NCBI GenBank assembly: GCA_003427395.1
Contig: BFEA01000053.1
Location: forward strand, 2,779,642-2,843,641
Direction: 5' to 3'
DNA length: 64,000 nt
Origin: Chara braunii
Lineage: Eukaryota > Streptophyta > Charophyceae > Charales > Characeae
Positions within the stretch are counted from its first letter, which is position 1. Every line of letters begins with the position of its first letter. Made by a program: the position numbers and the translations under genes. The notes under the pieces were generated by a model that saw only the letters and a list, made by a program, of their open reading frames with translations, made no database searches and was not told the origin of the DNA. Positions 57,622 to 64,000 of the stretch are shown here, one piece after another.

Positions 57622-60600
57622 AGGAGCCCTGCGTTCTGGTTTTCCTCCTCCTCCAGTCTTTGTTTCCGTCGGGGCCGGAATATCGGGAGAGCAGCGCTAG
57701 GTAACGGCTGCTGATGCCAACGCGAGGGCGGAGGCAGCCAGCAGGGAAGTCGAGCCGAAGTGTCGAGGTATGCCGGGCCCGCGAGGAGACGAGTTAAACG
57801 CGGGGCCTGCTATGCTCGAAGCTACTGGAGTGACGGGTGACTTACGAGAGGATCACTACCGGAGCGCTCTGTTGACCTCAAGGCGGTAGGCACAACGCTA
57901 AATATTGGAGAAGAGGTAACGACTAGAAAAGAAGAAGTGAACCAGGCACGAATTCGCGCCGAGTACATTCGAAGAAAGGTACGACGGAGCGGACAAGAAG
58001 ATGGGTATGGCAGGAGGGGAGTTAAGTGTCGTACTCATTTCTGGATGAAATCAGGCGGGGCGAGAGCCGGGTCTGAGGGTTTAAGGCGGGGTGAGTCAGA
58101 TCGTGAGGTTAGTTTGAGAAGAGAGTTAGTAGACAAAGAGTTGGTAGAGATAACTGTTGTGCGGAGCTATGGCGGAGGGAGGAGTCGGACGCAGTTAGAA
58201 ATTCGAGCGACACTTGATTCTTAGTGAAAATAAGCTGGGGAAGAAGCTGTACGGGGGTTTTAAGCCATCGCGAGTTGGATGGCATGGTCAGATTAGGATG
58301 AGAATTAGTGTAGAGAGAGATTAGTAGAAAAAGGGCTGCGCTAAGGCTATGGAGGAGGAGAGTGGAGGAAGACGTTCTTGCCCGTTTGTGGGTAGAGGTT
58401 AGCGGTCCAAGAGGCTGAAGTGGGGTTTGCGGCCATCACGAGTGTGATGGCAACGTCGGATTCGGAAGTGGGATGTTAGATTTTTTCTGGTGTAAGTGCT
58501 TAGAGCAGCGCGCGAGCCGGGAGTGCGTGTCAGTAAGGTGCGAATGCACCTAGTCGAAATCCAGAGGAGGATTCACCCTCATTTTGCACATTTGGAGAAG
58601 CCTATATCTGCGCGTCCGCTATTGGTACGACCAAAGTTGTGTCTAATTGTGGCCGTGACTGTGTTCGTGACCGCCACGACCATCATGCGCCTCGCCTCAA
58701 CAGTATGATAAGAGGCCATCACGGTCGTAAAGTGGTCGGCTCTGACGGGGCGATCGTGGCCATCCTGTTTTTCAGACTGTGCTGCACATTGCTGGTCATT
58801 CGTAGTGGTCTTCCCTTTGTGGGTTGGTCGTTCACCTCATCGAAGGGATAGCTGCTTTGGCTGCTCGTCATTACGGTCATTCTCCTTATCAGAACTTATC
58901 GGCGCTCAACCATCTGCAACAGTCCAAGCGACGTGGAGGTGCATCTGGCCGTACTCAAGTAAAAGATTCTTTCTAGCTTTGGCACAGTGGTGAACCGTGG
59001 TACGAAGCTCGCAGTAATCAATATCTTCGAGGCCACGCCTGCCTGCTACTGGGGCTTCATAGTTGTGCCCATGGTTAAAGCCAGTTCGTTTAAGTACTGA
59101 TGTTTGACTTAGTCGCCTTCGCGGCCTGGTCACGTCTAGTCTCAGTCGTGAGGCCGCACTCATCGTTTCTTCATAATTGATTGTAGTATCTGCAGCAACG
59201 GTCTCAAAAGGCGATCAGACCATGGCATTGAAATCCTTCCGTTTAATCTTGACTGATCAGGTATTGCCGACTTTCCGACCGAGGTGCAGGGGACGACTCA
59301 GGAGTGAGAGAGAAGGGAGAGCAGACAAGTGATCGGGGCCATTTGCACTTACCAGATGATACTGCACACAACACGGATTGGCGTGGAAGCGCATTTTTCC
59401 GTGTTCTAGCGGAAGATTCGTTTCATTTTTGTTCATTCTATCGACAAAATAACTTGGGGCCGCTGGTTCTTTATCGGTGTAGTAACAACGCTTTTCTGTT
59501 TTTGGGGCGGCGTTGGGCTTGTTGGCTTTCAACGAGAATTTACACTTTAGATTTCTGTTGATTCGCTATTGCCGTTTCTGCTTGCACAGACAAAGAGGGA
59601 GAGGTGGGGATAGTAGTGTGAGGGTACGTACCTGCCTTTTTATGAGGGTCATCAGAATAAGAGTCTGCGGGTGTTTGTTGGTAATTGTTGCGGCATCCTC
59701 AGACAACACACAGTAGTTGTGGTGGTCGAACTGCCACGGGGGATTCTCATCATAAGGCTACTCTTCCGCTGTCTCCTAGAAAGATTTTGTAGGAGCTGGG
59801 TTTGGTTCCGTGGCAGCTGCATTCCTATGGGACATGCTGCTTGGTTGAGTATTCACTTGCAACTGTCGAGGCAGCTTTGGCAGTGGCTGACAGGGGAGTT
59901 GCACTATGTTGTTGGTAAACAGTTCGTTGTTGCGGCCCGTACTTTTGAGTTGCTGGAACGCTAGGTCTGTTACAGGTGCCTAGTTCTGCAGTCTACTCTG
60001 TTTCTGGTGTACTTTTGCTACTGAGGAGTCCTGTGAAGTAGGCAGGTTGCTACCCGGATCAGCTCATGGTTATTGCTGATCCGATTGGAGGGAACCAACC
60101 TCAGGCTACGCTGTTGCTTCACTGTCGCGGTTGTTGAGGCTTGCATTGGGGATCGTCAAACGCAGCATGGCGACACTTGTGATTGGTGTTGTGAACCAAT
60201 GTTGGACCTTATGGCCATAAGTGGCTGCTGCATAGTATCGGTTGTTGGTGCATGGTTGTGTGCTTCACTGTTCTGCTTCAGCTGCGTCTTTGTTACGACA
60301 GTTGCTGTGCTGTTGCTGGTACTGTTGAGTGATCTGCCGTATGCTTGCTGCACTGTGAACTGTTGTGCCTTTCGTTGCTGCACCATAGTTGTGCATCCTG
60401 CAGCTAACTCTAGGTGCGCTTTCTGCTACAGCAGTTGCTGAGCTGACTGCGGATTGCGGTGTTGTTCATTACGGAAGGCGGAAAGTGTGGGGAAGGGGGT
60501 GAAGTCAGAGCCTTGAGAAGGGAGGTTGTTGCTACAACTCGGGAGGTCGTTGGGGGGTTGACTTCGGCAGTTGACTCATATTTGACCAAGCTGTTACGTT

Positions 60601-61119
60601 TTGACCATCATTGCGGGGCCCTTAGGAGTTTCAAGGCAACAAGGCCCTTTCCTGGGAGTTGAGTCTGTCCCCTCCTTGTATCTCGAGAGTCTGAAACCAC
60701 ATATCTTTTGCCTTTCTTACTCTAAGTCTAATCCTGATTTGAGAGGAAGGCGGCAGGCGGGATTGCAACCCGTAGGACCGCAGCAAGGCCTACGTGGGGG
60801 GTTACCCCACCGATTGCGGGAGCTCTGCCGGAACTAAGGAGGAGTTCTGGAGGCACGGAACTAAGAGGTAACCACCCATCTCCTTCTATATACCCAGTTA
60901 TAACCCCTATATGTACATCTCGCTATGTCTGACTCAGTGTGTTGCATGTATTCTATGTTAATTCTGGGTTTGACTTCAGGATAATAAAAAAATGTGTGCA
61001 AAATTTCAGTTTCAGTTTTGTTGTTTGACTGAAAGCAGATTGTAAAAAGGGGATGCATATGGGGGAAGGCTGGGAGGAAGGCATTATTGCTTTAAAGTTA
61101 AACTGGGTTATTAAGGCTG

Positions 61120-61970
61120 GGAAGTCCCCATAAGTTTGGGGAGACTCAGTGCTGTGTTTATTTTGGATTGTTTGGAGCATCAGACCATTCCATAAGTTTG
61201 TGTGGTCTGATTGCTCTGGAGGCTGGGAAGTCCCCATAAGTTTGGGGAGACCCAGTGCTGTGGAATTGCATGGAGAGTCAGACCATTCTATAGGTTTAGG
61301 TGGCCTGGTTGCTCTGACTTGTGAGGGTTAACTGTGATTGAGTTTTCAAGAGCCAAGCACATTCTGTAATTTCAAGTGGCTTGGTTGCCTTGTTTACTTG
61401 GACTTTCTCAGTTTCTTTGGTTCTGAACGAGGAGGCCTGAGCTATTCTATAAGTTTAGGTGGTTCAGCCTCTTCCAACTTTTATGCTGAGGGAGTAACTT
61501 TGGCAGAGAGTCAGGCTATTCCATAAGTTTGGGTGACTTCGACTCCATGCCACGCACGGATTGGATCAGAGAGGAACGAACCAGGCAGAGAGTTAGGCTA
61601 TTCTATAAGTTTAGGTAGTCTCGCCCAATGCCTCGCACCTCCTGGAACCCAAAGATAATAATTTGGCTATACTTTATTACTATTTTATTTAACAACAGGT
61701 TAGTCAGACTATACTATAAGCTTAAGTAGCCTGACTATAGCCTATCACAAAACTGAAGGGGCAGGCTGGACCTCGAACTAAGTTGATCAGTTCAGTCATA
61801 TGCTGCCTTATAAGACTAAGTTCAGATAATTATATAAAGTGGGGATACTTAAACAGTTCAGGGCGACTAGGGTGGCCTAGTCACATGCCCAAAGAAGAGA
61901 GAAGTAGTTGTGCCCTCTGTTTTATGCATACTCAATGGCTAAGTTAGACATGTCCTATAAGTTTGGGTGC
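61120..61970 (+). repeat. HP-B stem-loop array in E3 3' LTR
   Basis: About ten units matching those at 40208-41100. One unit near 61185-61210 keeps CCATAAGTTTG where the other LTR has CCATAAGTTTA, with CAGACCA/TGGTCTG arms intact here and weakened to CATACCA in the other copy. Confidence 0.65.
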
Positions 61971-64000
61971 TCTGACTTTATGCCTTATGTAAGCTGGGTA
62001 TAAAGGGACAACTCATGAAAGATTATGAACTATTGTTTGACAAGGTTTAACTCTTGGGCTGGTGAGAGTACGCACCTTTATGGTTTGACTTGCATGTGGT
62101 CTAAGTTTCAGTTTGAAAGGTAGTTGCTTTAGTTGCTCGCCACGTGCTAGAGCGATAAGAGTTAGTTCAATTTCTGCATTTTCTGCGCTAACTTTATTTT
62201 TACTTAGGTCAATTTCTGCATTTTCTTAGATCATTTGTTATACTTGGCTTTGTATAAATTTTAGTAAGCTACTTTCTCTACGGGAAGCGCTGCCGAAATT
62301 TTTACAAATCCAAGGAGTTAGTCAAATTTTGACTTTTCAAACTTCAACTTGTCTAAATTATATACAGTCAAATTTTGACTTTTCAAACTTCAACTTGTCT
62401 AAATTATATATACGGCTTAGTAGAAATCTGGGAAGTGTCCTTTTCTTAAGGGAGTGTTACCCAAAGTTTTGCTAATTCAATGACTTAGACAAAATGTGGA
62501 CTTTAAAAAGTTGAAGATTATTCCTGATTTCATATTTGGGCTGATATAAATTTTGGAAAGACACTTTTCCTACGGGAAGCGCTGCCGAAATTTTTTTAAG
62601 TTTAAAGGAGCTAGACTATATTTTGAAAGGTGGCGACTCTGGCGATCTACTCTTAATAGGGGAGATTCTGCCATTAGTCTACCTTGCTTTAGGCACTTGC
62701 TTAGAGGTAGATTAAAACTTCGTTAATTAGGAGGAGATTGAGTGAGATCGTGATATGGAGATTATTCTCTATGGACTTATAGGTTTAGCCTGTGGGCTGA
62801 CCTGTCTTGTGTTACAGGTCTTCTTGATCGATTGATTCAGGATTTGGGTTAGATTCAGCTTGATCCTACGAGGATCATCTTCTGTTATCACTGATAACAG
62901 GTCGGTTGTCGACTTGTCGGTTTACGATTCAACTCCAATCCACTCTTGTCACTCAACCTAAAGGCTTTAGCCTTTTGTTTTGAATTTGTTTTGTTGTGTT
63001 TTTACACGAACTTTATTGAATGGCTATTTAACAAAAGTACTGAGTATTTATTTTGAGGAGTTGCACAAGAGTAAGGCTTGCATGGCTAAAGCAAGGGGTA
63101 TGAGTACAATGAATGGTTGAAGTTGACCCCGTGTGGTGGGTGAAATTTTGTAGGATCTTTGATGTGATTGCAGGTATATTTGTGGCTCAAATTCTGGATT
63201 TGATTGTCTGCGATTGCATACATATATATGGCTGAGAGGAGTCCCACTGTGACTGTGAGAAGTGATCGTCCCGTATAAATAACCCTTATGTATATATTTA
63301 TACGTGCCTTGGGTATTCGCGCGGCTTACTGCGACCGTGTGTAAGGGTTAAACAAATTATGTTTTTGAGAGAAAAGAGAGATTCATTTTTACCCCTTTGC
63401 TTTTCAGAATTTTATAGTTGGACGTTGTAGTCCGTGGCAGCCGTCAAAGTCAAACCCCTTGACTTATCTCCAGACCCTAGATGATGGAGCTGGTCTCCAG
63501 GGCCATAAGAGACGATTGTCACCACAGGTATGAACCTGTGTACCACCCACTCTCCACAGGGTGCAGAAAAAGGGTGTGGTCCTCAACCGCACTTGGCGAA
63601 TGTGCGTTGAGAGATCAGTCTCTCAAGGCGTGTGTTAGCCGACACTTGAGTGTCGAACGCGACCCTCGAGATTCCATATGGGTTAGCCCTGCGTCCGCAC
63701 GGTTTTATACCAAGTCTCGCGCGCGACGCCTATCCAATTTTCGCATCGGAGAGTTATGGGATGGCTACTAAGGGACTAGGAGTGTTGTCGCGTTGTTTGG
63801 TCAGTATCGTTCTGTATATGTATATGTACGTGTGTGTGTGTTTATTTTTATGTTTTTTTATAGTGGTGTGCGCGTGGCGTGTGGGATGCGTCCTAGTTGA
63901 CCGGCGACGAGTCGCGGTTGGGACCTCAGCTCCCTCGAGATGCCGGTTCGCGTGCAGGTTCGATAGAGGCGTAATACCGCATGTACCCCCTATGCTACAG

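Larger units (their letters stand above)
56603..64000 (+). repeat. 3' LTR of E3 (runs off the window)
   Basis: Starts TGTCGGCGCG with HP-D hairpin 56610-56634. It aligns with 17560-21909 minus the hAT-like insert, then with 39527-43170. By comparison about 310 bp are missing beyond the window. A sampled 100-bp stretch (60467 onward against 39541 onward) differs at about six sites. It carries the tRNA-like and U6-like segments, HP-B (61.12-61.97 kb), HP-C (62.25-62.6 kb), the TATAAATA inverted repeat (63272-63304) and the GACACTTGAGTGTC palindrome (63641-63654). No coding sequence. Confidence 0.8.

Overview
The window looks like nuclear DNA of a plant-lineage eukaryote. It holds no intact host gene. 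The long coding tracts are the remains of one Ty3/gypsy LTR retrotransposon, and almost everything else is long, non-coding LTR retrotransposon sequence. The Gag and Pol fragments resemble, from memory, retroelement proteins of the charophyte alga Chara. That host assignment is an inference and was not searched.

Layout. (1) Element E1, + strand: 3' part of a 5' LTR (1-3554), primer-binding site, mostly non-coding internal region (3555-8681) with one broken small ORF, and an 8.0-kb 3' LTR (8682-16714). (2) An 845-bp spacer. (3) Outer element E3, + strand: an approximately 8.3-kb 5' LTR in two pieces (17560-21909 and 39527-43483), an internal region with decayed gag, pol and a second gag-like ORF (43484-56602), and a 3' LTR that starts at 56603 and runs off the window. 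(4) Element E2, - strand, 21910-39522: a complete 17.6-kb element nested in the 5' LTR of E3, with 7.4- and 6.8-kb LTRs and a 3.4-kb non-coding internal region. A 4-bp target duplication is visible, and the uninterrupted site is present at 60449-60452. The LTRs begin TGTCG and end CGACA. The primer-binding sites match, from memory, the 3' end of plant tRNA-Asp. E1 and E2 are therefore LARD-like non-autonomous relatives. They share with E3 the LTR ends, the primer site and the segment before the 3' LTR, so an E3-like element could have mobilised them.

The most unusual content is in the LTRs. They are packed with several families of stem-loops. Within a family the apex is conserved, but the basal arms differ from unit to unit and still pair. 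G.U wobbles, where seen, are allowed in the sense transcript of the element and not in the antisense. The E3 LTRs also carry two tRNA-like segments and a U6 snRNA-like segment followed by a T run, in both LTR copies.

Later damage includes a 492-bp insertion with a perfect 8-bp duplication (hAT-like), a GC-rich insertion in pol that contains a 678-bp assembly gap, and many frameshifts and stops. No gene here is expected to make a full-length protein.
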